The notes under the pieces: generated by a model | Databases searched by the model: none | The model's input: only the letters and a program-made list of their open reading frames with translations | Told to the model about the DNA's origin: nothing | Program-made: the position numbers and the translations under genes | In this document: one piece after another, positions 29,735-38,241 of the stretch | How positions within the stretch are numbered: the stretch's first letter is position 1 | Layout: the number at the start of each line of letters is the position of its first letter | Assembly: GCA_913057235.1 (NCBI GenBank) | Contig: CAJXNI010000016.1 | Coordinates: 1-64,000, forward strand | DNA length: 64,000 nucleotides | Direction: 5' to 3' | Source: an uncultured Bacteroidota bacterium | Lineage (GTDB): Bacteria; Bacteroidota; Bacteroidia; Flavobacteriales; Schleiferiaceae

Positions 29735-30955
29735 TTACGGAGTACTTCGCTCTATGTCAAGCGCGCGCATTTTATCAAGCAATTCTAATTCTGTGCCGGT
29801 TATCTTAAAAAGCTTCATTAAAGCCTGGTTGCGCGGCACGTCTTTCCAAAATTTCTGGCGGGCGTGTACAAACTTCAGCAGTCTAAAGCCGTCCCACCAA
29901 AACCAAAAATTAGCCAGCCATTGTTTCTGATTTTTAGAGCGTTGCAATAGTTTATTAAAGCTTTGGTTTAACTTAGGGTGCGCCTGCAGGAAGTTTTTCC
30001 AAAAATCAGGAGCTACGCTGCTGCTTCTAAAAGCATGATGCTGCACCCACTGGTGAAAGCTGTAAAGCTCTTGAAAAATCTCGGGAGCGTACAAATAGGT
30101 AAAATCTTTTTGCCCCCGCTCCTGCTCTAGCATGGCACGTCCAGTGCCAAAGGGCACTCGTACCGAAACACGAGGTGAAGGGTAAACACAAACTTGATTC
30201 AGCTGACCAAAATGGCCGTGCGGCATTACTTTGTGTAAAAAGTAGAAATCTTCACCCGCTTTACGCTGATTCATGCCGCCCACCTTGGCATAAACACTGG
30301 CTCGTACGGCCATACTACTGCCCACCGTTGCATAATAATGGCGGTAACCACTCCATTGCAAGGCCAAATGGTAATAACGCAACCAAATTTCATAATTCAC
30401 TATTCGCCTTAGGTTTTGGGGGTCTAAGCCCGATGTGGGATGGGCATACCGCAAACTCAGTCCGTTCCATTTTGCTGCCTCGGCCTTAAGAAGCTCGGTC
30501 AAGTAATTTTTTGAAACTGTGCAATCGGCATCCAGACAAACAATTAAACCATCTCTACCAACCAGGGCCAAGCGCGCCAAGGCCTTATCCATGCCTATTT
30601 TGCGAGCCAAGCCTACTCCGGACGTTTTGACCGGCATTTCCAATGCACCTAGTACCCTAACTACTACCTTGTTTTCAAGGCTCCTACCCTGCCAGTAGGC
30701 AATCTGCTCTTCATGCTTTAAGCGCCATTCTTCCGTTTCAACCGACTGATTGACCACTAAAATAATTTCCACCGCCTCTGGCTCATGGATGCTACAATTG
30801 CCTAAGCTTTGGAAGGTGGTTCGTAAATTTTCCTGGTGAGCTGGAATAACCACGCACAGGCGCAAACTGTGGTGAGGCGCACGCAGTACAAAGGAAGAAC
30901 TGAAGTCTTGGAAACGTTGGGTGTATTGCTGGCTTAGCGCGCTGATTGATTTCAT
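29735..30955 (-). CDS. Family 2 glycosyltransferase
   Basis: 406 aa. GT-A core: RLCVVIPAHQEN at the N-terminus, then LIVCLDADCTVSKNYL, where DAD is the metal/nucleotide-sugar motif, and KAGEDFYFLHK, the acceptor-side ED motif. No long membrane segment, so probably a peripheral cytoplasmic enzyme; about 150 residues of C-terminal helical sequence follow. Sugar and acceptor unknown. Divergent from miaE. Confidence 0.82.
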   Translation of the reverse strand: MKSISALSQQYTQRFQDFSSSFVLRAPHHSLRLCVVIPAHQENLRTTFQSLGNCSIHEPEAVEIILVVNQSVETEEWRLKHEEQIAYWQGRSLENKVVVRVLGALEMPVKTSGVGLARKIGMDKALARLALVGRDGLIVCLDADCTVSKNYLTELLKAEAAKWNGLSLRYAHPTSGLDPQNLRRIVNYEIWLRYYHLALQWSGYRHYYATVGSSMAVRASVYAKVGGMNQRKAGEDFYFLHKVMPHGHFGQLNQVCVYPSPRVSVRVPFGTGRAMLEQERGQKDFTYLYAPEIFQELYSFHQWVQHHAFRSSSVAPDFWKNFLQAHPKLNQSFNKLLQRSKNQKQWLANFWFWWDGFRLLKFVHARQKFWKDVPRNQALMKLFKITGTELELLDKMRALDIERSTP

Positions 30956-30971
30956 GGCCGCCCAAAATAGC

Positions 30972-30979
30972 TACTTTTG
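30972..30979 (+). promoter_or_regulatory. -7 promoter box for miaE
   Basis: TACTTTTG matches TAnnTTTG, 18 bases before the ATG at 30998. It also argues against a non-ATG start at 30977, which would lie within the promoter. Confidence 0.45.
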
Positions 30980-30997
30980 CGCAAAATTTTTTGGAGA

Positions 30998-31585
30998 ATG
31001 ACGGTAGATATGCTTCGCTTGAAAGTTGCCAGTAGTCAAGAATGGGTGCAAACGGTACTCAATGATTTTGACACTTTTTTAAAAGACCATGCCGATTGTG
31101 AGCGAAAGGCCAGCAGTATGGCCATGAGTTTTGTGGCCAAATACCCAGACCGTACCGAAATTATCCCAGAGCTTATTCACACCGGCATTGAGGAATTGGA
31201 GCACTTTAGACTGGTGTATAAAATTATGGAGAAACGCGGTCTCACCTTAAACCACAGCATTGGCGAAGATTTGTACGTAAAACAACTGCTTAAAAATTGC
31301 CACTCCGATCGTGAAAAGCGTTTCCGCGACCGCCTGATAGTTGCCTCATTGGTTGAAAACCGTGGTTTTGAGCGCTTTAAGCTCATCAGTGAAAACGTGA
31401 CAGACCCAGAACTGTCCAAATTCTATTACATGATTTACGAAAGCGAGGCCAAACACGGCAATAGCTTTGTAAAAATGGCTTGTTTGTACTTTGATGAAAT
31501 TGAAGTGTTTGACAGATGGGAAGAACTAGCAGAAAAAGAAGCCGATATTTTGAAAGGTCTAGAGTTGAAGGCAGCCTTGCATTAA
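30998..31585 (+). CDS. miaE: tRNA-(ms[2]io[6]A)-hydroxylase MiaE
   Basis: 195-aa (or 191-aa from ATG 31010) ferritin-like di-iron monooxygenase that hydroxylates the isopentenyl group of ms2i6A37 in tRNA. Ligand motifs are visible: DCERKASS (Glu), GIEELEHFRLV (ExxH), VENRGFERF (Glu), and YESEAKHGNSF (ExxH). The family usually opens MLxLKxATxxxW, here MLRLKVASSQEW, so ATG 31010 is the classical start; 30998 adds MTVD. Another tRNA-modifying enzyme, MnmE, is encoded at 34.8 kb. Confidence 0.9.
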   Translation: MTVDMLRLKVASSQEWVQTVLNDFDTFLKDHADCERKASSMAMSFVAKYPDRTEIIPELIHTGIEELEHFRLVYKIMEKRGLTLNHSIGEDLYVKQLLKNCHSDREKRFRDRLIVASLVENRGFERFKLISENVTDPELSKFYYMIYESEAKHGNSFVKMACLYFDEIEVFDRWEELAEKEADILKGLELKAALH

Positions 31586-31594
31586 GCTTTTAAA

Positions 31595-32263
31595 TTAATT
31601 TAAAGAAGTAATCGGCACCCGCTCCTCCAAACGACCTTGCAAAAAGGCACGCTGTAAAATGGTTTCTATAAGCTTGTCTTCTTCATCTTCCTCCGGTTTG
31701 TAAGGGGTTTTTAAACTTATTTTATTAAAGTTGGCCACCACATTCCACCAGAAGGCATTCCAGCCACTGCGGTATTCATCAATTAATTCATAAGTAGTTA
31801 AACCGGTTTCCCGGTACACCAGCTTGCTCAAAAGTTGCCCCTCACTGTGGGTTAATTTTACAATTTCGGCTTCAAAGCGGTTTTCCAAATACTCTTGAAA
31901 ATCTTTCACCAGGCGCTTTCGCGCGAAGAATCCGCTGGTTTGCTCTAATAAAAGGTTTAGGCTATCTAGCTTATTACCTGCAATAACTGCGTAGGGATAA
32001 ACCTTAATGACCTTGCGTTTCAATTGATAATAACGCTTGCGGGCCTGACGGCTGCCAAAGGTAGGCTTGTCTACCAGCAGAACCTCATCCATTACCACCA
32101 AAGGAATGGTATCTCCATCTACCACTATAGCATCCATGATGTTATCTCGGTATTGGCTGGCGTAATCTACCAGTGAGTCTTTCAGGCTTCGGGAGGTATC
32201 GGCCTGGGCGAAGCCCTGAGCCATAAATGCCAGAGCCAAAACTAGAAATCCTGCTTTTTTCAT
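31595..32263 (-). CDS. DUF4294 secreted protein
   Basis: 222 aa with an N-terminal signal peptide (MKKAGFLVLALAFMAQGFAQ) and a DUF4294 domain: VVDGDTIPLVVMDEVLL, RKRYYQLKRKVIKVYPYA, and SGWNAFWWNVVANFN. A Bacteroidota-specific family with no known function, probably periplasmic. Its ATG overlaps the accC stop by four bases, so it is translationally coupled to biotin carboxylase; the link in function is unclear. Confidence 0.85.
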   Translation of the reverse strand: MKKAGFLVLALAFMAQGFAQADTSRSLKDSLVDYASQYRDNIMDAIVVDGDTIPLVVMDEVLLVDKPTFGSRQARKRYYQLKRKVIKVYPYAVIAGNKLDSLNLLLEQTSGFFARKRLVKDFQEYLENRFEAEIVKLTHSEGQLLSKLVYRETGLTTYELIDEYRSGWNAFWWNVVANFNKISLKTPYKPEEDEEDKLIETILQRAFLQGRLEERVPITSLN

Positions 32264-33747
32264 TGGCGGTTATACTTCCAGGCACTGCGTTTTGAACCAT
32301 GACTTTCTGCGGCAGATACCTCACTTTGTTTACGTTTCTCTAGCAAATAGGCTGCCATAAGCGCGGCAACCTCCTCACTGTTGCCAGCGGTTTGTCTGTC
32401 TAACAAGTCTGGAGAAAAATGCTTTTGCACAAAATGCGTGTCAAAATCACCTGAGATAAAGGCCGGGTGTTGCATCACAAATTTGCCGAAGTCAAGCGTA
32501 GTAGTGAGCCCCACAATTTGGTAGTCTTCACAGGCCCTAATCATACGCATGCGGGCCTCTTCCCTATTCTTGCCGTAGGTCACCAACTTAGAAATCATAG
32601 GGTCATAGTGAATGGGAATGTCCATGCCTTGCTCAAAGCCATCATCTACCCTTACACCTGGACCATGGGGCCTTTTGTAAACGCGCAGTTTGCCAATGTC
32701 AGGCATGAAATTTTCCCTAGCATTTTCGGCATACACGCGCACCTCAAAGGCATGCCCCTCAATTTTAAGGTCATTCTGGCTAAAGCTTAGTTTCTCACCA
32801 CGGGCTACTTTAATTTGTTCTTTCACCAAATCAATACCGGTAATCATTTCCGTTACCGGATGTTCCACCTGCAGACGGGTATTCATTTCCATGAAGTAAA
32901 AGTTGTGGTCTTCGTCCATAATAAACTCAACGGTACCTGCCCCTTCATAATCACAACTGCGCGCTACATCCACAGCCTTTTGACCCATTTGCGCGCGCAA
33001 CTCCCCACTTAAAATGGCCGAAGGTGCTTCTTCTACTACCTTTTGATGTCTGCGCTGTACCGAACAATCACGCTCAAAAAGGTGCACGCGATTGCCATGC
33101 TTATCACAGAGTACCTGCACCTCAATATGACGCGGTGAGGCCACATATTTTTCAATAAATACCGCTCCGTTTCCAAAAGCCGATTTAGCCTCTGAGATGG
33201 CGCTGTGTATTTGTTCTTCTAATTCTTCTTCTTTCTCTACTATGCGCATGCCTTTACCCCCGCCCCCTGCAGAAGCTTTAATTAAAACCGGAAAACCAAT
33301 TTCCTGACAGATGGCCTTGGCTTTTTCCGGGTCTTCTATGGCGCCCTCTGTGCCTGGAACCAAGGGAATATCAAAAGCCTTAGCCGCTTCTTTAGCAGAG
33401 AGCTTATCGCCCATAATTTGCATGCTTTTAGCTTTAGGGCCAATAAAAGTGATGCCTGCCTTTTCTACTGCCTCAGCAAAGTCTCCGTTTTCGCTTAAAA
33501 AGCCATAGCCCGGGTGAATGCCATCTACCCCTAAATCCTGGCACACCTTAATAATTTTATCGCCCAAGAGGTAGCTTTGGTTAGAAGGGGGCGGCCCCAG
33601 ACACACGGCTTCATCGGCATATTTTACATGGGGAGAGTTCCGATCTGCATCAGAATAAACAGCCACGGTTTTAATATTCATTTCACGGGCCGACTTCATG
33701 ATTCTCAAGGCAATTTCGCCACGGTTGGCAACTAAAATTTTTTTCAT
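32260..33747 (-). CDS. accC: Biotin carboxylase (AccC-type)
   Basis: 495-aa ATP-grasp enzyme that carboxylates biotin on BCCP for acetyl-CoA (or acyl-CoA) carboxylase. N-terminal KKILVANRGEIALRI; Gly-rich loop KASAGGGGKGMRIV; catalytic FIEKYVASPRHIEVQV; EMNTRLQVEHPVTE. About 45 residues longer than E. coli AccC at the C-terminus, as in some acyl-CoA carboxylases. No BCCP or carboxyltransferase gene is adjacent. Confidence 0.93.
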   Translation of the reverse strand: MKKILVANRGEIALRIMKSAREMNIKTVAVYSDADRNSPHVKYADEAVCLGPPPSNQSYLLGDKIIKVCQDLGVDGIHPGYGFLSENGDFAEAVEKAGITFIGPKAKSMQIMGDKLSAKEAAKAFDIPLVPGTEGAIEDPEKAKAICQEIGFPVLIKASAGGGGKGMRIVEKEEELEEQIHSAISEAKSAFGNGAVFIEKYVASPRHIEVQVLCDKHGNRVHLFERDCSVQRRHQKVVEEAPSAILSGELRAQMGQKAVDVARSCDYEGAGTVEFIMDEDHNFYFMEMNTRLQVEHPVTEMITGIDLVKEQIKVARGEKLSFSQNDLKIEGHAFEVRVYAENARENFMPDIGKLRVYKRPHGPGVRVDDGFEQGMDIPIHYDPMISKLVTYGKNREEARMRMIRACEDYQIVGLTTTLDFGKFVMQHPAFISGDFDTHFVQKHFSPDLLDRQTAGNSEEVAALMAAYLLEKRKQSEVSAAESHGSKRSAWKYNRQ

Positions 33748-33811
33748 ACCAGGGGATTAATGGGGCGAATATAAAAATAAGCCGGCTCGGAATAAGACCG
33801 AATGGATTCAA

Positions 33812-33846
33812 AAAAAAAAGCCCCCTTGCTTTCAGGAGGCTTTAAA
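33812..33846 (-). terminator. Rho-independent terminator
   Basis: AAAGCC(C)CC pairs with GGAGGCTTT (one mismatch), with a nine-A run on the plus strand giving a T run on the minus-strand transcript. Ends the lipoprotein gene at 33866. Confidence 0.8.
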
Positions 33847-33865
33847 ATAGAGGGCTATCTTGATT

Positions 33866-34714
33866 TTACCGCAAGATGATGGTGCGGCTTCTATTTCCTG
33901 CACTTACGGTAGCCTGATTATCGCAGACGCCTGAGCCATAATCAAGGGTACGAAGGGGTAATTGCCCTACCTGTAAATCAATAACCCCTTCAGTAATCCA
34001 ATTGCAGGCATTTTTAAGCAACAGGGGCTGGGTAATAGTAGCCGACCAATTAAAGCCTGCTGTGCTTAAAGCCGAAGCTGTACCCGTTATGGACCATTCG
34101 TTGTCATTTAAGGTAGGGGTAAAAGCACCTTGGGTAAATTCTCGGTTGCGCTGACTGTTCCAAAAAATGGTATCGCCCGTGCTTGGGTGCCTGTAGTTTA
34201 GATTACTGTTAATGTCCCAGCTCAGGTTGTTATTGGCGTTAACGCCTTGGTTGGTCGTAACCCGCTGTCCGCTAACCGCAAAATCATTTACGTGGTAGTT
34301 GATGGGTGTAACGGTAATTACGGTGCCTGCATTTTGATAGAGACCCGTGAAAGAAATTCGCAGTCTACCTCTGCGAAAGCGGCCATCAGGACCCTGACAA
34401 TTGGTGGGGCCAAAGTTGACCAGACAAAAGGGTGGAATAGCAGTGGTATCTAAGCTTACCGTGGCGCAATTTAAAAGACCAGCCGATTGCTTAAAGTTCA
34501 CCTGCGCATCGGTTAGGGCGTCAATGGTAATGAGGTCTAAATCAGCCAGAATAAACTCAGTTTCGGCATTAGCTTGAGCCGCGCGGGTTTCCTCTAGCGG
34601 TAAGGTATCTGTACCGGAGTTGTTGCCGTTTGAGGAATCTTCGTCATCTTGGTCACAGGCGCCCAAAAAGCCAAGCATAGCTAAAGCACTTAAAAGGAAA
34701 ATTTTGCTTTTCAT
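33866..34714 (-). CDS. Hypothetical lipoprotein
   Basis: 282 aa. Lipoprotein signal MLGFLGAC-DQDDED, then an acidic low-complexity linker (SSNGNNSG) and a beta-rich domain of about 240 residues with four or more Cys, likely disulfides. The layout resembles lipoproteins common in Flavobacteriales, but I recognise no named family. Monocistronic, ended by a clear terminator. Confidence 0.75.
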   Translation of the reverse strand: MKSKIFLLSALAMLGFLGACDQDDEDSSNGNNSGTDTLPLEETRAAQANAETEFILADLDLITIDALTDAQVNFKQSAGLLNCATVSLDTTAIPPFCLVNFGPTNCQGPDGRFRRGRLRISFTGLYQNAGTVITVTPINYHVNDFAVSGQRVTTNQGVNANNNLSWDINSNLNYRHPSTGDTIFWNSQRNREFTQGAFTPTLNDNEWSITGTASALSTAGFNWSATITQPLLLKNACNWITEGVIDLQVGQLPLRTLDYGSGVCDNQATVSAGNRSRTIILR

Positions 34715-34817
34715 AATTTTTAAAGTTTAATCCTTTGATGCATGAGCACCCTAAGAGTTTAAAAGTATTGATTATTTTTATGAGGCCAGGGTAAAAATAG
34801 CCTTGTAATTTTGCCCT

Positions 34818-36209
34818 ATGCAGTTAGAAGATACCATTTGCGCTTTATCCACCCCGCAGGGCATGGGAGCCATAGCCGTAATCAGACTTTCAGGCCCTGA
34901 GGCTTTTTCAATTCTAGAGAAGACCTTTGATCCGTTCAGTGAGCGGCATGCTTTACCATCGGCTGCAGCCTACCAAAATGTGTACGGCCGCTTAAAAGAA
35001 GGGGCGCAGGTTTTAGATGAGGTGATGATAGCGGTGTATAAAAACCCACACTCTTACACTGGTGAAGATTTGGCCGAAATAAGCTGCCACGGCAGTGTGT
35101 ACATTCAGGAGCAAATTTTAAAGCTTTTGTACAAGTTAGGCGCGCGCCCGGCTGACCCGGGTGAATTTACCCTCCGGGCCTTTTTCAACGGTAAAATGGA
35201 CTTATCGCAAGCCGAAGCCGTGGCCGATCTCATAGCCTCTGAAAACAAGGCCGCGCACCACATGGCAATGCAGCAAATGCGGGGGGGCTTTTCAGCCGAA
35301 ATACGAGCACTGCGCGAAGAGCTCATCAATTTTGCTTCCATGATTGAGTTGGAGCTGGATTTTTCAGAAGAAGACGTTGAATTTGCTAATCGTGAGGAAC
35401 TTTACGATTTGCTTAATCGCGTAAAGCGGGTGCTCACAAAACTTTTGGAGAGCTTTGACACAGGAAACGTACTAAAAAACGGACTGCCCGTGGCCATAGT
35501 AGGGGCGCCCAACGCGGGTAAGTCTACCCTTTTAAATGCCTTATTGAATGAGGAGCGGGCCATTGTCACTGAAGTGGCCGGTACCACCCGGGATGCCATT
35601 GAAGACGAACTAAATCTGGAAGGCGTAAAATTTCGGTTTATTGATACGGCCGGTATCCAGGAAACCGATGACCTGGTAGAAAGTATTGGGATTAAAAAGA
35701 CCTTTGAGAAAATTGCCGAGAGCAAGGTGGTTTTATACCTTTTTAATGCCCAGCTCTATGCTGAAAACCCCGCACTGATAAAAGCGGAAATTCAGGCTCT
35801 TCAAGAAAAAGCCGAGGATAAAACCTTGCTTGTTTTGGCTAATAAAATAGACCTGTTGGCCGAAAAAGAAATTTTCAAAGACCTGGAGTCTGAAGATTTT
35901 CTCCTGCTTTCAGCTTTGCAAAAAACGGGTTTAGAAGAGCTAAAGAAAAGGCTTTTAGCCCAGGTGAATTTAGGCGCTCTTTACCAAAATAACGTAATTG
36001 TGAGTAACGCTCGGCACGCACATGCATTGCAAGAGAGTTTGCAAGACATTCAGCGGGTAGAAGAAGGATTGAACTCAGAAGTGAGTGGAGATTTCTTAGC
36101 CATGGACATCCGCGAGGCCTTTAAGCATTTGGGCAGCATTATTGGTGAAGTAGATACTGATAAAGATATTCTTGGGAATATTTTTGGGAAGTTTTGTATC
36201 GGGAAGTGA
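34818..36209 (+). CDS. mnmE: tRNA modification GTPase MnmE (TrmE)
   Basis: 463-aa GTPase that, with MnmG, makes the cmnm5U34 modification in the tRNA wobble position. N-terminal folate-binding domain (DTICALSTPQGMGAIAVIRLSG), helical middle, and an inserted Ras-like G domain: [28 protein letters not shown]. The C-terminal catalytic motif FCIGK is intact. TAATTTTG (34806-34813) is a possible -7 box. The FCIGK-coding 3' end is a known target site for integrative elements in other bacteria. Confidence 0.96.
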   Translation: MQLEDTICALSTPQGMGAIAVIRLSGPEAFSILEKTFDPFSERHALPSAAAYQNVYGRLKEGAQVLDEVMIAVYKNPHSYTGEDLAEISCHGSVYIQEQILKLLYKLGARPADPGEFTLRAFFNGKMDLSQAEAVADLIASENKAAHHMAMQQMRGGFSAEIRALREELINFASMIELELDFSEEDVEFANREELYDLLNRVKRVLTKLLESFDTGNVLKNGLPVAIVGAPNAGKSTLLNALLNEERAIVTEVAGTTRDAIEDELNLEGVKFRFIDTAGIQETDDLVESIGIKKTFEKIAESKVVLYLFNAQLYAENPALIKAEIQALQEKAEDKTLLVLANKIDLLAEKEIFKDLESEDFLLLSALQKTGLEELKKRLLAQVNLGALYQNNVIVSNARHAHALQESLQDIQRVEEGLNSEVSGDFLAMDIREAFKHLGSIIGEVDTDKDILGNIFGKFCIGK

Positions 36210-36375
36210 CTAAAACTAAAGGGCCTTTACTTTGGATATGGCCTTGCAGGAGATCGTATACTTGGCTACAGGAAATATTGGAAAAATGGACTTTACCATT
36301 GCAAAAATGGTGTTTGACCCTTAAGCAATTAGCCATTAAATTTAAGTACTGATTGCCAGTTGAATATAAATCCCC

Positions 36376-36407
36376 GCCCTACTCAGGGGCTAGCCCCTGA
36401 GTAGGGC
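36376..36407. repeat. 32-bp perfect palindrome
   Basis: GCCCTACTCAGGGGC is followed by TA and its exact reverse complement, so 16 base pairs match without error. It is not followed by a T run, so it is not an ordinary terminator. Candidates are a protein-binding dyad, a recombination site or a mobile palindromic repeat. Confidence 0.85.
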
Positions 36408-36536
36408 TGCCATCTAAATGTACAAAGTTTAATTTACACTTATTGGAAGAAGCCAACCAACTGGAAAATCGAATTGACTTGAAAACACTCCAAAAGTATA
36501 CGGGTACCCAAAGTAGCTCAATGTAACTCAGCTTAC

Positions 36537-36566
36537 TTTCGGCCCATTTCTAAGCCTGTACCTTTG
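36537..36566 (+). promoter_or_regulatory. Bacteroidota-type promoter for thioredoxin
   Basis: TTT at 36537-36539, a 19-base spacer, then TACCTTTG at 36559-36566, an exact TAnnTTTG -7 box. The trxA ATG is 16 bases downstream. Confidence 0.55.
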
Positions 36567-36582
36567 CTAAAATTTTAAAATT

Positions 36583-36942
36583 ATGGCAACTGTACAACTC
36601 ACCGCTGAAAAATTTAAAGCGGAAGTGTTTGATTATACGCAAGGAAAAGATTGGAATTTTAAAGGCGACAAACCGGCTATCATTGACTTTTATGCCGATT
36701 GGTGCGGCCCCTGTAAAATGGTAGCTCCTATTTTTGAAGAGCTAAGCGAAGAGTACAAAAAAGATATTACCATCTACAAGGTAGACACTGAGGTAGAACA
36801 GGAATTAGCCGCTATGTTTGGCATCCAAAGCATCCCTTCTATTCTTTTCATTCCAATGGATAAAACGCCCATGATGCAACGTGGCGCTCTACCCAAAAAC
36901 AATCTTAAGCAAGTGATTGATAAGGAATTGCTCCAAAACTAA
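36583..36942 (+). CDS. trxA: Thioredoxin
   Basis: 119-aa cytoplasmic thioredoxin. Active site in DFYADWCGPCKMVAP (WCGPC), cis-Pro in FGIQSIPSILFI. It reduces protein disulfides, recycled by thioredoxin reductase (not in the window). About ten residues longer at the N-terminus than E. coli TrxA. Own promoter and a strong terminator. Confidence 0.95.
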   Translation: MATVQLTAEKFKAEVFDYTQGKDWNFKGDKPAIIDFYADWCGPCKMVAPIFEELSEEYKKDITIYKVDTEVEQELAAMFGIQSIPSILFIPMDKTPMMQRGALPKNNLKQVIDKELLQN

Positions 36943-36963
36943 AAGGAACTTAGCTTTAGTGAT

Positions 36964-36993
36964 AAAGGGTGAGTCTTTGACTCACCCTTTTTT
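36964..36993. terminator. Bidirectional terminator
   Basis: AAAGGGTGAGTC / TTT loop / GACTCACCCTTTTTT, a perfect 12-base-pair stem. It ends trxA and, from the other side, the small membrane protein gene whose last codons it includes. Confidence 0.92.
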
Positions 36994-37203
36994 ATATAGC
37001 CGTACCCGGTAAATAACTCCCTGGCCAAACAAACATAGACCGGCATTAAAAAGCACCAAACTGGCAGTTCCCCACCAAAACCAAGATCTATCGTCTAGTG
37101 GATCCATCTTAATAGCGGCCGCTTCACCAAAAACACTTAAGCCCGCCCCCGTGAGCAATAAACCAGTGACACTAAACAGCAGCCACTTTAACTTTAAACT
37201 CAT
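36982..37203 (-). CDS. Small two-helix membrane protein
   Basis: 73 aa with two hydrophobic segments (about 6-24 and 44-64) and a basic end (YRVRLYKKG). The ATG overlaps the stop of the HxlR regulator (ATGA), so it is translated from the same message. No family recognised; it may be a membrane partner of the regulator's response. Confidence 0.65.
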   Translation of the reverse strand: MSLKLKWLLFSVTGLLLTGAGLSVFGEAAAIKMDPLDDRSWFWWGTASLVLFNAGLCLFGQGVIYRVRLYKKG

Positions 37204-37529
37204 TTCGTGTGTAATTTATAGTTATCGGCAAAAGCCTTAAAAGAATCAATTAACGGCAAGGCCTGTTGGCCGTTAATAGTTAGTTTGTAGTCAATTCGGG
37301 GAGGCACTTCGCCATAATTAATACGCTCTACTAAAAAGTTATCGGTTAGCGTTTTGAGCTCCTGAATTAGCATTTTCTCACTAATATCTGGTATGCGTCT
37401 TTTAATCTCTGAGGGCCGCAATGGACCATCTTTTAACTGGAATAAGATAAGTAAACGCCACTTTCCGCCTAACAATTCTAAGGTGGTACGTATGGGGCAC
37501 CTTGCGGTGATATTAGAATTATAACTCAT
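37200..37529 (-). CDS. HxlR-family transcriptional regulator
   Basis: 109-aa winged-helix regulator. CPIRTTLELLGGKWRLLILFQL is the HxlR signature; the Cys before the first helix is the redox-sensing residue in relatives such as YodB and HypR. RPSEIKRRIPDISEKMLIQEL is the recognition region. It is divergent from a decayed NAD(P)-binding oxidoreductase at 37606, the arrangement typical when an HxlR protein controls an oxidoreductase that detoxifies electrophiles. That target is now broken. Confidence 0.9.
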   Translation of the reverse strand: MSYNSNITARCPIRTTLELLGGKWRLLILFQLKDGPLRPSEIKRRIPDISEKMLIQELKTLTDNFLVERINYGEVPPRIDYKLTINGQQALPLIDSFKAFADNYKLHTK

Positions 37530-37605
37530 ACTTACTAAAAGGTTAGTACTGTGTTTTTATTAAGTAAGGCAAATCTAGTGCACTTTTGTCAAAAAATTAA
37601 AAGAT

Positions 37606-38240
37606 ATGAAAGCGATTGCACTATTTGGCACAACAGGCGCCACCGGAATTATTTTTCTTGAAAAGGCTCTGGCCGCAAGCTACGCGGTAAAAGCCCTGGT
37701 TAGAATCCCGGGTGAAATTCAATGAAACACCCCCAGCTCACCATTCAAAAAAGTGATGTTCTGTGTGAAGAAGACGTACAAGCTACCCTTAAGGGTACAG
37801 AAGCGGTGGTGAGTCTTTTTGGCCATGTAAAAGGTTCCCCAGAGTGGCTCCAAACCAATGGGCCCCAGAATATTGTGAAGGCCATGAAAAACTAGGAATC
37901 AAAAGGCTAATTTCACTTTCGGGCGGTGGCCTGCCCTTTCCTGAAAAAAGACCAACCCAAGTTTGCTGTTAAAATGATTAGAACCATTATGAAAATTGTG
38001 CTACCCAAAGTGCTTAATGACGCCATAAAACACAACTAGGTGCTTCAAGAAAGTGACCTAAACTGTACTATTGTGCGCGGGCCACGTCTTACTAATGATC
38101 CTGAAAAAGGCGCTTACCGCGAAGGTTGGGTAGGTGTAAGCGCCAGCACAAAAATTGGCCGTGCCGATTTGGCGCACTTTATTTTAAAAGTTCTTCAATA
38201 CAATTCAAACCAGCAGCAAATACCTTCTGTTAACTACTGA
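37606..38240 (+). pseudogene. NAD(P)-binding oxidoreductase, multiply broken
   Basis: Pieces of one atypical SDR can be read across three frames: KAIALFGTTGATGIIFLEKAL (Rossmann motif) ends at TGA 37723; LTIQKSDVLCEEDVQATLKG resumes in another frame from 37722; GIKRLISLSGGGLPFPEK follows a further shift near 37890; KMIRTIMKIVLPKVLNDAIK another near 37948; TAG stops that frame at 38037-38039; and SDLNCTIVRGPRLTNDPEKG runs to the natural end at 38240. At least four lesions, too many for read errors alone, so this is a genuine pseudogene. The former product probably reduced a small electrophile under HxlR control. Confidence 0.88.
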
Positions 38241-38241
38241 G

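Larger units (their letters stand above)
36210..36582. other. Gene-poor region downstream of mnmE
   Basis: 373 bases with no convincing gene. It holds a 32-base perfect palindrome (36376-36407), a short frame (36434-36526) whose translation (IDLKTLQKYTG) weakly recalls the C-terminus of a tyrosine recombinase, a 28-codon ATG frame at 36238 without homology I can name, and the trxA promoter. It could be the scar of a lost integrative element. Confidence 0.5.

Noticed and set aside
32260-33747. accC with DUF4294 as a new carboxylase module
   Set aside because: The overlap is clear, but DUF4294 has an export signal while AccC is cytoplasmic, so a direct complex is unlikely.
36434-36526. Tyrosine recombinase remnant
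   Set aside because: Not listed as a gene: only about ten residues look similar and the catalytic His and Tyr are not present; kept only as weak support for an integration scar.
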